From Austropuccinia psidii (Eukaryota; Basidiomycota; Pucciniomycetes; Pucciniales; Sphaerophragmiaceae): DNA of 64,000 bases. The stretch lies in NCBI GenBank assembly GCA_023105745.1, contig JALGQZ010000001.1, positions 42,618,082 to 42,682,081 on the forward strand. The letters run 5' to 3'. A model generated the notes under the pieces. It was not told the DNA's origin. It did not search any database and saw only the letters and a program-made list of their open reading frames with translations. Both the position numbers and the translations under genes were made by a program. Positions 24,205 through 37,027 of this stretch are shown in pieces; the stretch's first letter is position 1; every line of letters starts with the position of its first letter.

Positions 24205-25670
24205 CAATCCATAAATAAAGAGTTACATAGAATTAATAAACAAAAGGTATTTATTGATACAACTATGCAAAAATATCTAAAGGTGGTCCCCTGGGAACCA
24301 ATTCTCAGCACAAAACTGTTTTTTTGCAAAAAAGGAACAAGCCAGAGAAATACAAGCAACAACTAGTAGCTTGTGTATTTAGACAAATTCATGGGATCAA
24401 GTTTGAAGAGAGTTTCGTACAAACTCCAACCTTTGGTTTTATATGAGTTGTTTTCTTCTATTTCTTGTAAAAAGAAATGGTAAATCTTTATGTTTGATTT
24501 AAAATTCAATTTCCTGGATGGCCTGATTGATAAGCCAGTGTACCTGTGGCCCCTGAAAGGGATGGACTTACCACCACATCTTGCCCTGAAGCTCAATAGA
24601 GCACTACACGGTACAAAGCAGTAGGCCTGTGGTTGGTCATTGCATCTTAAAGAAATAATTCAACAAATGGTCTTTAGATTAAATGGTAAAGAACCAAGCA
24701 CCCATTTTTTTCATTCTTCAAGAGGGCAAGCTATGATATGGATTCATTTGGACAATGGAGCTTTTCAAGGATCATATAGCAATGTCATTGAATATATCTT
24801 GACTGAATTGAGCAATTATCTGCAGATCAAATGGGGTAAAAAAAGCACTGGACTTGTGGGCTTTTCAATTGATAGATTTGATACTGGTTATAAATTTACC
24901 CAAAAGGATCTTATTGAAAAGATGAGTGGTCTCTCACCCATTAACATTACTGATAGCTCTCCTCTTCCATCAAACTGCATTCTCCTTTCAAACCCTACAA
25001 ATGAAATGAATAGAGAATTTTTGAAGAGAATATGAATGATATTATACATTTCTCAAGGAACAGGTCCAGATATTTTCTATGCAGTAAATTACCTGGAGTG
25101 TTACTCTTTAGGACCATACGCAACTCACTTGGCAACTTGAGAATGTAATTGATTATTTGTGGAGAACAAGACTTACAGGAATATTGATCTCAGAAAATGA
25201 AGAGTCAAATGTACTGAAGTTCTATTCAGATTCCAACTGGGGGGAGAAGTAAATTGATCAAATCATGGTTTCCTACTTCTATATGGTATCAACTCAATAA
25301 TGTGGCAGGCAAAAAGGAAGGCAATGGTTGCATATTTGAAAGAACAGGAGGAGTAGATTATGATTTCATTTGCAGCCAAAGAATGCCTTTGGTTATCCAA
25401 AATTTGCTTTCCACTATTGTTAAATCGATTACCTCAATTTTTGTCAGACAACAGAACTGCAATTGGAATTGCATCAGATTCTGTCAGCCGGAAGCAGACA
25501 TGGCACCTGGTTTGGGAATTAAATCTAATTAATGAATTAATTGCCTCAAGGAAGATACAACTAGAATGGGTGAACACCCACACACAACTGGCAGATATCA
25601 TGAAAAAGAGCTTGGGTCAACCAAATGCTAAGAAATTTCCATTGAAAGTCAACAAATCATAACTACCCGT
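24205..25670 (+). pseudogene. Copia-2 reverse transcriptase and RNase H (broken)
   Basis: After the inserted LTR the reading continues: V-F-R-Q-I-H-G near 24377, the region around F-D-L-K-F-N-F-L near 24493 (motif A) and A-L-H-G-T-K near 24602. The catalytic Y/V-D-D is replaced by H-L-D-N (near 24748), so the second Asp is lost. Motifs near 24830-24900 (G-L-V-G-F-S-I) follow. RNase H shows A-A-K-E-C-L-W-L (25366-25390), S-D-N-R-T-A-I-G near 25445 and R-K-Q-T-W-H-L near 25490. Stops at 25034, 25249 and elsewhere end the frame. Confidence 0.78.
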
Positions 25671-25682
25671 TATGAATGGAAG

Positions 25683-25735
25683 TGTTGTAATATACAATAT
25701 AAGAATAGAGGTTTATAAAATCATAAAACCAATAA
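25683..25735 (+). repeat. truncated 3' LTR of Copia-2
   Basis: TGTTGTAATATACAATATAAG matches the start of the 5' LTR at 19837, and the purine-rich ATGGAAG before it fits a polypurine tract. Similarity fades after about 50 bp, so the right end of the element has been lost or has decayed. Confidence 0.65.
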
Positions 25736-28700
25736 CCATGGGAAAAGTGGCTAAACCTCAAAGAAGGTGTTCCATTTGGAAATAATATTTGACTTAACTT
25801 GTAATGAGAATGGGCTCTCCCTCTATACTAGGTTGAATGCAATATTCAATTCTTTGTTCAAATTCCAGGTTATTCAAAGCCACTGGAATATCAATGAATA
25901 TTAAATATTCTTTTATTTTTTCAATTGATGAAATACAACAATATTACTTAACATTTAATTTCTCTCCCTTTCCATATTCATATTAGTTAGAGTATCACCT
26001 ACTTTGAAAATTTAACTTTACAGATATACTCTTGATTGAAACACTTCTACTTGTCTTTGGAAGGCCATAATGATAAAAATACATCTTTCAAAATAGATAA
26101 ATCTTTTTTATTGAGTAATTGGACAGTTTCTTTCACTTTATAGCAATGGAAATACTTATTCATTTTCTAGAATATTTCTTGAAGAATTACAATTTATAAT
26201 GAAAGCCAGGTATTAAAAAACTAAATAATTTGATATTTTTTGAGAATTTTTTATTCAAATATATGTAATCTCAAAATAAAATATAAGATATTTCAAATAT
26301 TAAACCTTAGTCATTTATTTTTGAAAGAAAAAAACATAAAATGCATATCTTTTGTTTCTTATTGATTAGGTTTTTATATTTTCAATCTTATTTTGATTGT
26401 TTTTTGTTCTATGATTCTTTTCTTATGAAACTCATAGGTCTTACTACCAATGATGATCTTATCTCTACTTTTTAAAGAGAAAATATTTCTTTATTGTCTG
26501 TCTTTTTAATTAATTTTTGCTCATTGAAATAGCAGCAGCAAGTGTTGTGCAGTACAGAACCTGCTACTGGAAAAGAGCTGATATATGTGAAGATTGAAAT
26601 TTCAGAAATTTAGTATCCCACTACTGTAAAGTTGATTAAAATTGTCAGATATTTTTCAGGAAATTTCATTCAAAATTGTCAACAATTGTCTATAATTTCA
26701 TGGTAGCAGCTTTACAGGGATACTACTGTAACGTTAAATCCAATATTAAAGTTTAAAATGAATGAAACACATTTGAAAATTAAAACAAGAATAGAAAAAT
26801 AAAATAACAAATAATTTGAATAAAGCCTCAGATAAATTGGGGGGAAACTGAAAAATCAAAAAAAACTGAATAATAGAATATCATATAATCAAAAAAAATA
26901 TTTAATACAGCTCATAAAACTGAATATAATAAAGGGAAAAACTGTTTTTCATAGTTACAGGAGTACAGTTTTTTATACTGTATCTCTTTAAACAAAAATG
27001 AAAAGAATAAAGCTATTAATAATAATGAAAAGAAAAATAGCTCATTTTCAGAAAAAACGTTTATTATTAATTCTCTCAAGTTATCCTTTACATCTAGTTG
27101 AATACTTTGTAATTTTTCTTTGATTCATTCTTTTTTGTTTTCCATTGTCTGTTTTGTCCTTATAAGATAAGAAGTAGTACTTGATTAAGTAAGTAAACAT
27201 GTCAGAGGTGTTAATAGAAAATTTCTGACTTAAATATACCGCGGATAATATTGATAATATTAGTTAAAGACCTCAATATTATTCTTTATTTTAAGAAATG
27301 AGGACCAAGTCACTATATCTCCGAGAGATCTATGAGCATATCATTCATATTCTTAAGTAAGAGATATTCCAAAAAACTTCATTCAACTGCAATCCTGGTC
27401 AAATAAGCTCAACCGTGAATATGAATTAATTATTCTACTTTGAAAAGGCTTAGAAGCTTTTTGGGGATTTCAAATTGATATTAATTTGAAATTTGATTAG
27501 AACTTCATTGGTTAATGCATTTTGTTTCATGATTTGAATGAAAAACAACTACAATTTAACAACAAAAGCTCTATTTATGAACTTGAAAACTATATGAGAT
27601 AAAAATTTTCATAAATTTATATTCAAAAAAGTCAAAAAAATGTGAATTAATTGATAAATTTTCATTAAATAAATGAAAATATTGAGAGAGTAATTTAGAC
27701 TATATTTGGAAGGTGGTTTGACATGGCTCTGAAGTAAAGTTGGTAATTTTCCAATTCTACATCTTAAAGGGTTCCACCTTATTTTTGTATCCTCTCTTTC
27801 CAAAATATTGCTTTATTTAATATTTTAAGCCCCCTTTTCAACATAAAGCCAAGAATAAAAACAAGAATAATTCAAATCCTCTATCTGAAAGACAACGAAG
27901 TGAGCTTTATATCAATTTCAATAAGCTTCAACTTTCAAATGGCTCATCATCCTCACTTTGAGTTTTTTAGGTTTTATGCATTTATAAACGTAAATTAAAC
28001 TGCAAAAGCGCCTCATAGGTTATAGATACACTTCAAAAAAAAATATAAATGAAAATTTTTATCCATTATTTTTTTTCTCTATATTGCAATAGACCTCAAT
28101 AATCACATGAAAATCAGATGAATTGTTTATTTATTCAGAAATTATTAGTGGCTTATTCTTTTAAATAGATATTTGATATGAAAATTAGCTTTCCTTAAAT
28201 GGTTAGTAAGAATACACAGACATTTCCCAAATATCTTTTAGAAAAACTCAATTTTTCAAAATTCTGAAAGAACTTCCCAATTAATTTTGACAGCTTAGTT
28301 TTTCTCATTTTTATCCATAATAAAATAGAAAAAAGACTTTTATAATAGCTGAGTTTCCAACCCATTTAGTGCAGATGAGCTTTTCAATTCTTTAAAACAC
28401 AGAGGGATTTTCATACATCCTCAAAATTGAAGACATTCAAAATAAATCAACTTTAAAAAAGGGAAAATGGCTATAAAATAGAATCAACATAATTCAACAA
28501 AAAAATACATAGCAAGTGGTTTTAATTAAATATCTTTAAATAAGATAGTTATTGATGAGAATTAACTTACCCTCTTCTTAAAATTGAAACATATATTTTC
28601 ATTGACTCCATATAGGCTTTATAGATATTAGGTTTTCGAGCTGTATTACACTTATTGATATGGCTTCCCTCCAAGATGAATGAAATAAAAACTCACAATA

Positions 28701-29369
28701 TCAATAATTTTTCGAATTTTCAATTAAAAAACTGTCTCAAGTGGTTGAACTCAGAAGGGATATATAGGGTGATATATGATGTTTTATTCAGGAAGAAAAG
28801 ATTAAATGGGACAAAAAATCAAGGCACTTAATATTCTATCTGCTTGTGAGAATCAAATTTTCAGTTATAAATCCACCCTTCTTTTATGAAGATAATTATT
28901 ATTGCTAATTCAAACATTGCTCTTGTAAAATGAAAAGATCCTCAATGGAAAGATAAATCCCAATATTTCAATTTAAATATTCATGTCTTCTCAATTTAAG
29001 TGAGAATACCTCCTCTACAGCTACTTATGGTCCTGAATAATAGTTAATACCACTCATTATGCACTTCATCTTGGTGAGAATTTTCTCAAAATGAGCTTGC
29101 GACATCAATATTAATGATGTTCCTCAATATAAAATAGAACCTTACTTAATAACATAATGAAATTAATTGATATAGTGTCTCAATTAATATGGATTTTCTT
29201 AAGAGAGAATAGTGTTATAGCAGGGTATCTCTTTTTTAGTATATACGTGCAGAAAGGCCTTCATTAATTTAGAAATTTCTCATTGATAGAAACTTATTAC
29301 GAACTTTAAGGGACCAAGCTTCAGGACCATTTATCTGTATAATAAGATATGTGAGAAGTAGAGATTATT
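25736..29369. other. AT-rich DNA with no recognisable gene
   Basis: No open frame above 64 codons and no familiar motif. No clear match to the LTR families of this window was found by eye. Confidence 0.6.
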
Positions 29370-29374
29370 CATAT

Positions 29375-30813
29375 TGTCAGGCTGAGTCTATGATAAAGGT
29401 GTATATGAGTACTTACAAGCTTTAACTATGACTGTGACACGGTATAAATGGTTTTAAAAGATGATAAGATTGATAATAAATGATTTAATTTAAGATTTAA
29501 AGGGCTTTACTATAGAGATATAGTGGTGGTGAGCGCTGTTGAAAGCCCTGGGTGCAGCTTTACCTGTTGGATTACAATAATAAAGACTACAATACTTTAA
29601 GTTAAGAGTATACCTGATTATTTAACCAAGAGTAAAACTGTTTTTGACAGTTTACTACGTAGGTTATTCAAGAGCAGGATGAGGAAAGGCTTTTGGCTGT
29701 GATAAGCCCTCCTTTTATCCTAAAATTGAGGTGGAAAGGCTGCTAAACCTTTCCACGTAGAGGAAGTGAAGATTTTTCACTCTCTATGACAGGCTTTTGG
29801 TTTGCAAACAGCCTGTATACCCTGTATTGGGCTCAGATGTGGTTTTGAAACCACATCTGGGCAGTTTTCACCAATACAGGGTGAAAATTTTCATCTGGGG
29901 ACCTCACAGCCTGATTCTGACGTGTATGACGCATAGAATGCTGTACAGAAACTGTATGGGACCCCAGTATTGACTGACATATGAGTTATTGAAGTAAAAA
30001 CATGCTTTTTCGTCTATTTGACACCTCATATTCATGGTTATGGGATATTATCCCATGGTAAGGCTGTATCTGACAGCAGGTGGGATTTTGACCTTAAAAT
30101 GGTCATAACTCTGTCAGTTTTTGAGATATCAAGCTCAATGTTGGTTCATTGAATAGCTCTGTATGAGCTCTACTCAATGGTACCCAATTTGACATGGCTA
30201 TCATTAAATATGACAAAGTTATCCCATGTACAAGTATTTTTGTACATTGGCGTGGTCTGGTCAAAAGCTGTATTAAGCTTGTTTGGCCAATAACTTCTGT
30301 TGTAGTTGAGTTATGAGGAAATGGATGGTACCATCAGATAGCCCTGATTGTGCTCTTTCCAAAAAGACCCCACTTTAAGTATCTCACACTAAAACTGTAA
30401 AAGTTAGATGAGAGGTGAATGTTTTGTTCACCCTTATTTGGTCTGAATTTGACCATAACTCAAGTAATACTGGTGCTAGCTCAGTTTGGCTGGTACCATT
30501 GGATAGCCCTGGCTTAGAGATTCATTTTGAGTACCCATATGATGGGGTTAAGCCTCTCCTTCTAGATTCTAGATGAGAGGTGAAAATTAAGGTTTATGCT
30601 CAGCAATAACTTTGAGCAGGAATAACTTTGTTATTTCTTGTCCTATGGTGATGGGACTTGTATTTTCAGGAAGAGGTGAGTTTCCTCTTTCTTTTGATAC
30701 CTTTTGAGCTAATTTGGCTCAGTTCCATTTTTTGGTGGTATTTTGGTTATACCATTGGTTTATGGTATTTTGGCTGTCATGCTTGTGCTCTGGTTTTGAG
30801 TCACAGGCTGACA
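29375..30813 (-). repeat. 3' LTR of Gypsy-A
   Basis: In element orientation it runs TGTCAGCCTG to AGCCTGACA; the ends are inverted repeats. It is the partner of 37619-39057. It contains a strong nested hairpin at 29820-29881. Confidence 0.96.
29820..29881. repeat. nested hairpin in the Gypsy-A LTR
   Basis: The inner perfect inverted repeat CAGATGTGGTTT-TG-AAACCACATCTG (29834-29859) sits inside outer arms CCCTGTATTGG (29820-29830) and CCAATACAGGG (29871-29881). The other LTR has the same structure at 38064-38125. It may act as an RNA structure or protein site; function unknown. Confidence 0.85.
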
Positions 30814-30837
30814 TACCATCCCTCTAAAAAAGGCTCA

Positions 30838-33800
30838 TCATTGATGAGACTTTTCAGTCCTCCTAGAGGCTCTGAATCTCCTTAAATGGAGGTTCCCATC
30901 TGGTATGGCATCTTCTGCCAACCATTTGTCTTTGTCAGCTGTCTGGTTCTTGAATCTGACTAGATATTGTCTCTGATCCTTCCCATTGATTCTGATTTTT
31001 CTGGCCCTGATGATTTTACTCACAGGTCCAGGAGAGTCTTCTACTTCCACTATTTCTGGTGGAGTGATGTTTTTCTTCCTGGAGGGGAATTTATCCTCTT
31101 CTGTTTGGAAGTATGGTTTGACCAGGCTTACTGGAAAGACTGGGTGTTTCCTAGAAAACTCCTCAGTGAGCTTGACCTCTACTGCATTCTTCCCTATCAA
31201 CTTAATGATAGTGAAGGGCCCTACAAATGAGTCTCTCATTTTCTTGGGTCCTTTGAGGTTGTTAAAGTTTAGTGTAGACACTAACACCTGGTCCCCTTCC
31301 TTGAAGTCAGGTTCCATATGTGATTTGTCCCACCTCTGCTTATTATACTCTTTGGCCTCAGCTATGCATTTGGCAGCAGTATCACAGGCTTTCTTCCACA
31401 TATCATGGAAGTCTTTGGCTGTGGGGTGGATGGTCAGAAGATTTTTCTTCAAGTGATCCACAGGTAAAAGGGGATTCCACCCTTTCTCTACCAGTGCAGG
31501 TGTTTTTCCTGTGGTAGAGTGCTGGCTTGTATTATAAGCCAGTTGGACTGCTGGTAAGAGGGTGACCCAATCATGGGTATATCCCTCATGGTCCTTGTAT
31601 TCCATGCCATAGGCACAGAACCTCCTGAGGATGTCCTCCATTGTTTGGATCATCCTCTCAGCTAGGCCATCTGTTTGTGGATGGTAAGCTGTGGAAAAAG
31701 CAAGCTTGGTGCCTAGCATGTCATATAAATTGGTCCAAAATTCAGATGTGAATTTTGGGTCCCTGTCACTAATTATGATCTTAGGGACTCCACAGGTGGA
31801 TATGATGTTATTCCAAAATAACAGAGCAGTGTCCATGGCTGTGTCCTCTTTATGGCATGGTAGACATCTCATGCTCTTGCTGAACCTATCTACTATGATT
31901 AGGCAGGCATTGTAGTTTTCTTTGCCTCCTGGGACAAGTCCTGTGACCCAGTCCATGTTGATGGTTTCCCATGGGTGTTTGGGTTCTTCTATGTGTTGAA
32001 GCAACCCATATTTTTTCCCATGTTTTCTATTTGCCTTTTGGCATCTTTCACAAGTGTTGATGTATTCACTCAACTCTTGCTCCCACTTGGGCCACCAAGC
32101 TGTGCTTGCTACCCTCTCTTTAGTCCTGTCCTCACTCATGTGTCCCATGTAGGGGCAGTCATGGCATTCCTGCAGGATTAAGGAGATGTGGTCTCTGTCT
32201 ATCACTGTGAGTGCACTGGTGTGCTTTTCTCTGTGATAAATCAGGCCATCTATAAGGAAGAATTTATTGTCCTTATAGGCCCTCAACCAGGGTTCCTCCA
32301 GCTGGGTTTCCAGTTCTGGGCTCCTGTATTTTTGTTGAAGGAGTTGGAGTAGTATGCTACACTGTTTGTGTTTGGCATAAGATTTCAGTACTGCATTGAA
32401 AAATTCATTGTGCAGTTCTGAGGAACTTATTCCCAGTATGGGGGTTTCTGTCCCTTCTGAATCAGTGTTTCCACTGTCAAGGGTACCACTCCCTGGTGCC
32501 CATTCAGAGAATCTGAAGTTTTTCTTCCTATTTATTTCCATAAAATGGATAGGAATTTTTGCAGCAACTTCAGGGTCATAAGCTAGATTGCTTTTGACAT
32601 TGTCCAGTGGCCATCTGCTAAGGCCATCTGCATTGGTATGGCTTTTACCTTCCTTGTATATGATGGTCATGTTCCCTCTATACTCCTGGATGGCTATTTG
32701 CCATCTCAGCATGTGTCTATTAGTAGTCTTCATGTTTAGTAAAGACTTCAAGGCTGTGCAGTCTGTGTAGACTTCAAAGACTGCACCCTCCAAATAATAA
32801 TGGAGTTTTTCTAGAGCCCAGACTAGACATAGACATTCTGTTTGGGTGGCCCCATACCTGGCTTCTGAATCTTTCAGCTGCCTAGAGATGTAACATATTA
32901 CACCTTCCCTTGGTTCACCATCCACAATTTGTCTTTGGTGAAGGGCTGCTCCCAAGCCTTGGCTGCATGCTGCATCTATATATAACTTGAATGGTAGTTC
33001 AAAGTCAGGCAAGATGAGCACAGGTGCATTTGTGAGTTCATATTTGATCCTCTCATATGCATCCCTCCTTTCCTTGGTTATTTCAAAAACTACATCCTTT
33101 GAGCATAACTTGTATAAACTACTAGTTATGTGAGCAAAGTTTTTGATGTGGTTTCTATAGTAGCTAGCAAATCCAAGGAAATATTGCATCTCTTTGATGT
33201 TCTTTGGTACTGGCTTTTGCAGTACTGCTGCTACTTTGTTCTGGTCAATTGCCAGACTAAGGCCTGAGACTTTGTGTCCTAGAGCTAGTAGCTCTTGTTG
33301 GCCAAAATTACACTTTTTAAGTGAAATTTTCAGATTGATGGGTGTACATTTACTTAGCACTCTGTCTATGTATTGTACATGGTCTTCCCATGTCTCTGAG
33401 TATATAATGATATCATCAATATATACTACCATCCAGCCTTCCATTATTTCTTCCTGAAATATGGTGTCCATCATCCTTTGGAAGTGGGCTGGTGCATTCT
33501 TGATGCCAAATGGCATCCTGGTGTACTCATATATGCCCATATGGCATATAATTCTGAGTAATTTCATGGAGTTTGGTTTAACTCCATTTTGGTGGAAGCC
33601 CTTCATACAATCCATCTTGGTTATGTATTTGGCTTTGGCCAATTTATCCAAGGCATGAGGTATCCTTGGTATAGGATACCTGTCTGCTTTTGTGTAGTTG
33701 TTCAGGGCTCTGAAGTCTCCACACAATCTAGACTTGCCATCATGCCAGGTGATCAGGACAGGAGTGGTGATTTCCACTATTTCATTATGTCCAATCTTCC

Positions 33801-36678
33801 TAATGACATCCATGTCCAGGAGTTCATTGATATGTTTCTCAATCTCTTTCCTGGTCTCCAGACTTTCTGGGTAAGGAGGTCTCCTTAACATGGGTGGATA
33901 AGGCCTTTCTACATCCAGATATAGTTCTATATCATGGCCTTTGATCTTGCCTAATGGTTCTTCACCAATGGCAAATGCTGGTCTATTCTTCCTCAGCATC
34001 TTCAGTAAACTTAGCTTTTGTTTACTGGTGAGGGTAGTGCTAAACTGTCCCTCTCTGAATTCATTCAGAAGTTCTTCCAGTGGGTCCTGAGAAGATATCT
34101 GGTATATATCAAGAGAAAATTTCTTTTCCTTATTAGTACCAATGGTAATATGCCTATTTTTACTGTTGTAAATATCTATGCCATACATCCTCTGGTAATC
34201 TGTTCCCAGTAAAAACCCTTGGATGTGGGCATCTTCAAGCACTACAAACTCTGGGTTGAGTCTGATATTACCTTTTCTGTGGGGTATAATTATCTCTTTG
34301 ATAATTATCCCAATAGAGGTCATCTTTCCAGATGCACTCTTAAAGTTCTTTGCCCTGGTGGGCAAGAGTTCTTTTTCCCAGTTTGGGAAGTGGTTATCCA
34401 GATAATTTCTGGCCACTATGGAGCAGTGTGCTCCACTGTCAATGATCAGTGGGTGCTGAGCATTGTCAATACATACAGTCATTTTTGTGGCTGTTCCATG
34501 TATATATGCCATTCCTTTGGTTGGTGTAACCAGGAATGTTTGTGCATCTTGTGTATGTTTACACAAGTTCTTATTGGCAGTGTCTTGTGGCATGCCTGCT
34601 TCCAACTGTATATCCTGGATTTCCAATGGGGTTTCCTCTTGGTATTCCACTAGAAGTTCCTCCCTTGGGTCTTGATCATCATCATATAGTTCTCTGATGG
34701 CGTCTCCCATAGAGTCTGATTCAGAATCCTCTGTTGGAGGTTCTTCTTCAGGGACTTTTTCTATAGCATAGACTTTCCTCTTTGCTTTTGGACAGCTGTT
34801 GGCATAGTGGTCTGTTGAACCACAATTGTGACAAGAATTCTTCTTCTTTGCCACTTCTACCACTCTTTCTCTGGGTTTGTCTTTAAACTCTACCCTGAAA
34901 GGTTGTTTTTCTTTGAAACTATTGCTTCTATATGGGGTGAATTTCCCTATATTAGTCCTTCTCCTTATGTCTTGTAAGGTGTTGGCTATATCATCTAGAG
35001 TGCAATTTTGGTTGCATCTGCACTTTACTGCATGCTCTAGTTCTCCTCGCAGTTGTGTCAGAAGTTTATGATTCCTCATTTGAATGTTCATTTGAGGATC
35101 AATGGCTTTAAGTCTTTTAGACTGTCTAAGACACCACTCATATGGATCTTTGTCCACAGAGTATTTGTCATTTTCAAATGACATGGTCTTTTGCCATATC
35201 CAAGTTCCATTACTGTACTTTTGGATTATTTGACTCTTCCACCATGGCCAATTTCTTCTGCCATGGATTTCTTTCATTTCAGTGTACCATATACTTTCAT
35301 GACCTTTAAATGCAGTATTCAGTCTAGCAGTAATCCAGTAATCTGGTATGCTTGGTACATCAATGAATAGTCCATCAATATAATCTATGAGTTCCATATG
35401 ATCATATTCTCCTGATCCAGAGAATTTGGGCCAGTTTGAGGCCTCAGGAAGCTGTTTCAAGGCTTCCTTCTCTGAATAAGACATGCCATCTCCATCCTGG
35501 TATTGTGATGGAGATCTTGCCTTATTCAAAAACATGGCATCTGGTTTATATGGATTCTCCATAGCTTGGCCTTGTGGTTGGGGCTTTAAGCTATGGTAGG
35601 CATCAAACAATTTGTTGATGTCTTGGTTCAGACACTCCCTGTCCATGCTACTATGGTGTTGTTCTTCAGAGACTTGATTCAGTCTCTTGTTGGTTTCTTC
35701 AGAGGCTTTGCTCAGTTGAGCATATCCTTCCTGAAGGTTTTTAACTATCTGCTCCAATGAGGCTTGAGTTTTTCTCATCCTCTCTTGGGAAGCTGCAAAT
35801 TCTGTAGCCTGCTTTGCAGATTGCTCAGCATATTGGGACATTTGTAACCACAGTGTGTCACTGTTGATGTTACTCTCAGATGTGATAATGTTATTTTCAG
35901 TCTGAGTGGGGGTAATGTTTCTATTACTAGGACTACTGATTCTAGAGTGGTTTACAACTACTTCTGGTTCTTGTGTACTTCTTTTACCAAATCTAACAGC
36001 TTCTGGATCATGGGGTCTGACTCTTTCCTCCTCTGGTTGAAGGAGGCTTTGTTCTTGCCCTTGTTGCCTTGTCTTCTCCTGGAAACTTCCTGGAATTGTG
36101 AAGAATGGTGACTCTTGGCCACTGATCTGCTGGTTTCTGAATGGTGTGAAGCCACTGGAGAGCTGATTTGGCATGCTCCTTGTGAACCTGAAGGAATCTG
36201 AGTAGGCCCTGTCTGGGTTAACTGTTCTTCTATAGCTTGGATAGTGGCTTGATTCTCGCTTATCCTCTGTGCCCTTGCCTCCAGGAGTCTGTGCTGCCTG
36301 GTAGGATTCCAACCCTTGGTGATTACCATAAGGTCTTTGAAGTATATCTCTTTGAGACAGATCTTCTGGCAACTTGATCCCAGTTCTGCCCAGTGAGTTG
36401 CCAGGTTGAACCTCTTGTTGTCCATGCTCCATTGAAACAAATCTTTGAGGAGTTGGTGGATTTGAAGAACTTGATCCATATCCTTCCAGTCCTCTGGTTT
36501 GAGGTTTCTGTTGAATTGGAGTGTGAATGGCAAGGTTGATATTATCTCCCTCATTGTTTTGCCATCCACCACTGTGTCCAATGTGTCTTCTTTCAGGTCT
36601 TCTGGTTCTAGACATTCCTGCTCTATCCTCTGGCTGGTTCCTTTGGAAGCCAAGGTCTCTGAGGTATGCAGGGGACAT
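30838..36678 (-). CDS. Gypsy-A gag-pol polyprotein, 1946 aa, intact
   Basis: A single frame encodes gag and pol without frameshift. In order: a Q/S-rich N-terminal gag part (1-400), a capsid-like region (about 405-580, with W-P-K-F-S-G and W-P-W-W-K), a CCHC zinc knuckle [14 protein letters not shown] (616-629) and aspartic protease D-S-G-A-H (747-751). RT follows with catalytic Y-I-D-D (1086-1089), then RNase H (D1235, E1281, D1306). Integrase has H1506, H1513, C1543, C1546 for zinc and the catalytic triad D1576, D1638, E1674 with D-35-E spacing. A chromodomain-like tail (about 1880-1930, Y-L-V-R-F-K and K-W-L-A-E-D) may steer insertion into heterochromatin. The ATG at 36678 lies 1 nt after the stop of ORF0 (TGATATG), suggesting reinitiation. 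It makes the particle and copies and inserts the element. Confidence 0.96.
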   Translation of the reverse strand: MSPAYLRDLGFQRNQPEDRAGMSRTRRPERRHIGHSGGWQNNEGDNINLAIHTPIQQKPQTRGLEGYGSSSSNPPTPQRFVSMEHGQQEVQPGNSLGRTGIKLPEDLSQRDILQRPYGNHQGLESYQAAQTPGGKGTEDKRESSHYPSYRRTVNPDRAYSDSFRFTRSMPNQLSSGFTPFRNQQISGQESPFFTIPGSFQEKTRQQGQEQSLLQPEEERVRPHDPEAVRFGKRSTQEPEVVVNHSRISSPSNRNITPTQTENNIITSESNINSDTLWLQMSQYAEQSAKQATEFAASQERMRKTQASLEQIVKNLQEGYAQLSKASEETNKRLNQVSEEQHHSSMDRECLNQDINKLFDAYHSLKPQPQGQAMENPYKPDAMFLNKARSPSQYQDGDGMSYSEKEALKQLPEASNWPKFSGSGEYDHMELIDYIDGLFIDVPSIPDYWITARLNTAFKGHESIWYTEMKEIHGRRNWPWWKSQIIQKYSNGTWIWQKTMSFENDKYSVDKDPYEWCLRQSKRLKAIDPQMNIQMRNHKLLTQLRGELEHAVKCRCNQNCTLDDIANTLQDIRRRTNIGKFTPYRSNSFKEKQPFRVEFKDKPRERVVEVAKKKNSCHNCGSTDHYANSCPKAKRKVYAIEKVPEEEPPTEDSESDSMGDAIRELYDDDQDPREELLVEYQEETPLEIQDIQLEAGMPQDTANKNLCKHTQDAQTFLVTPTKGMAYIHGTATKMTVCIDNAQHPLIIDSGAHCSIVARNYLDNHFPNWEKELLPTRAKNFKSASGKMTSIGIIIKEIIIPHRKGNIRLNPEFVVLEDAHIQGFLLGTDYQRMYGIDIYNSKNRHITIGTNKEKKFSLDIYQISSQDPLEELLNEFREGQFSTTLTSKQKLSLLKMLRKNRPAFAIGEEPLGKIKGHDIELYLDVERPYPPMLRRPPYPESLETRKEIEKHINELLDMDVIRKIGHNEIVEITTPVLITWHDGKSRLCGDFRALNNYTKADRYPIPRIPHALDKLAKAKYITKMDCMKGFHQNGVKPNSMKLLRIICHMGIYEYTRMPFGIKNAPAHFQRMMDTIFQEEIMEGWMVVYIDDIIIYSETWEDHVQYIDRVLSKCTPINLKISLKKCNFGQQELLALGHKVSGLSLAIDQNKVAAVLQKPVPKNIKEMQYFLGFASYYRNHIKNFAHITSSLYKLCSKDVVFEITKERRDAYERIKYELTNAPVLILPDFELPFKLYIDAACSQGLGAALHQRQIVDGEPREGVICYISRQLKDSEARYGATQTECLCLVWALEKLHYYLEGAVFEVYTDCTALKSLLNMKTTNRHMLRWQIAIQEYRGNMTIIYKEGKSHTNADGLSRWPLDNVKSNLAYDPEVAAKIPIHFMEINRKKNFRFSEWAPGSGTLDSGNTDSEGTETPILGISSSELHNEFFNAVLKSYAKHKQCSILLQLLQQKYRSPELETQLEEPWLRAYKDNKFFLIDGLIYHREKHTSALTVIDRDHISLILQECHDCPYMGHMSEDRTKERVASTAWWPKWEQELSEYINTCERCQKANRKHGKKYGLLQHIEEPKHPWETINMDWVTGLVPGGKENYNACLIIVDRFSKSMRCLPCHKEDTAMDTALLFWNNIISTCGVPKIIISDRDPKFTSEFWTNLYDMLGTKLAFSTAYHPQTDGLAERMIQTMEDILRRFCAYGMEYKDHEGYTHDWVTLLPAVQLAYNTSQHSTTGKTPALVEKGWNPLLPVDHLKKNLLTIHPTAKDFHDMWKKACDTAAKCIAEAKEYNKQRWDKSHMEPDFKEGDQVLVSTLNFNNLKGPKKMRDSFVGPFTIIKLIGKNAVEVKLTEEFSRKHPVFPVSLVKPYFQTEEDKFPSRKKNITPPEIVEVEDSPGPVSKIIRARKIRINGKDQRQYLVRFKNQTADKDKWLAEDAIPDGNLHLRRFRASRRTEKSHQ

Positions 36679-36712
36679 ATCAGTGTTTGCAAGCAGTCAA
36701 AAACTTTATGTT
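35958..36712 (-). CDS. overprinted +1-frame ORF on gag of Gypsy-A (about 250 codons)
   Basis: A frame +1 relative to gag stays open from a TAA just upstream (36713-36715) to a stop at 35958, almost 250 codons, entirely overlapping the first 240 codons of gag. There is no ATG at its head; the first in-frame ATG is over 50 codons in. Expression would need a frameshift, splicing onto ORF0, or a non-AUG start. The product is charged, with a K-G-W-N-P motif, a basic stretch ([11 protein letters not shown]) and a tail [11 protein letters not shown]. Gypsy-B has an open frame in the same relative +1 frame with G-W-N, a basic K/N stretch and I-Q-K-D-A-M-D in the same order (56277-56774). Conservation across families argues for a real protein; function unknown. 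Confidence 0.6.
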
Positions 36713-37027
36713 CTTAGGGTATTTACCTTTGACTGTGCCTTGTACAAATTTGTTATCTGCTGATTTGGGCAGTTTGCCTTTGGAGGTTACAACTGGGTTA
36801 ATAATTGTAATCTTCCCTGTACAAGTGGTTAAGGTTGGTTTACCTTGTATTGAAGCAGAGTTTCGTGGTTTTCTACTCCTCTGAGTGGCTATTGGTGTCC
36901 ACTTCTTGGCTGTAATGAGGCCTTCACTAAGCCTTTTTCCTTTACCCTTGCTGCCCTCTGGTTCTGAGGGTGTCACTGGTGTGTTGGCCTGTGACTGGGT
37001 TTCAAGTGGGATGTAGTTTTCTTCCAC
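36680..37027 (-). CDS. Gypsy-A ORF0, small basic protein upstream of gag
   Basis: An open frame of 115 codons ends in TGA one base before the gag ATG. It lacks an ATG at its head: the frame begins right at a 3' splice-site-like TTGATTCAG (acceptor after 37027). A good 5' splice site GTAAGT lies at 37567-37572, so a leader intron of about 546 nt may supply the start. The product is rich in K, T, S and P with several K-G-K repeats. Gypsy-B has a counterpart at 55852-56246 with K-G-K-G-R and a similar end (P-K-G-K). Not recognised as a known family; possibly the N-terminal part of a spliced accessory protein. Confidence 0.5.
   Translation of the reverse strand: MEENYIPLETQSQANTPVTPSEPEGSKGKGKRLSEGLITAKKWTPIATQRSRKPRNSASIQGKPTLTTCTGKITIINPVVTSKGKLPKSADNKFVQGTVKGKYPKNIKFLTACKH

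Larger units (their letters stand above)
19837..25735 (+). mobile_element. Copia-2: decayed Ty1/Copia element interrupted by a Gypsy-A solo LTR
   Basis: A 351-bp 5' LTR (19837-20187) is followed directly by GGTTATGGG, complementary to the anticodon-loop sequence of initiator tRNA-Met, the half-tRNA type of primer site known from Drosophila copia. Then come gag, protease and integrase remnants, an inserted Gypsy-A solo LTR (22784-24204), and RT and RNase H remnants. A fragment of the 3' LTR starts with TGTTGTAATATACAATA at 25683 and loses similarity after about 25735. It is related to Copia-1 but clearly another subfamily: the LTRs share layout and not much sequence. All coding parts carry stops. 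Confidence 0.87.

Noticed and set aside
30967..36763. Many plus-strand frames of 60 to 156 codons opposite Gypsy-A gag-pol
   Set aside because: Antisense shadows of the 1946-codon frame; poor composition, no motifs.
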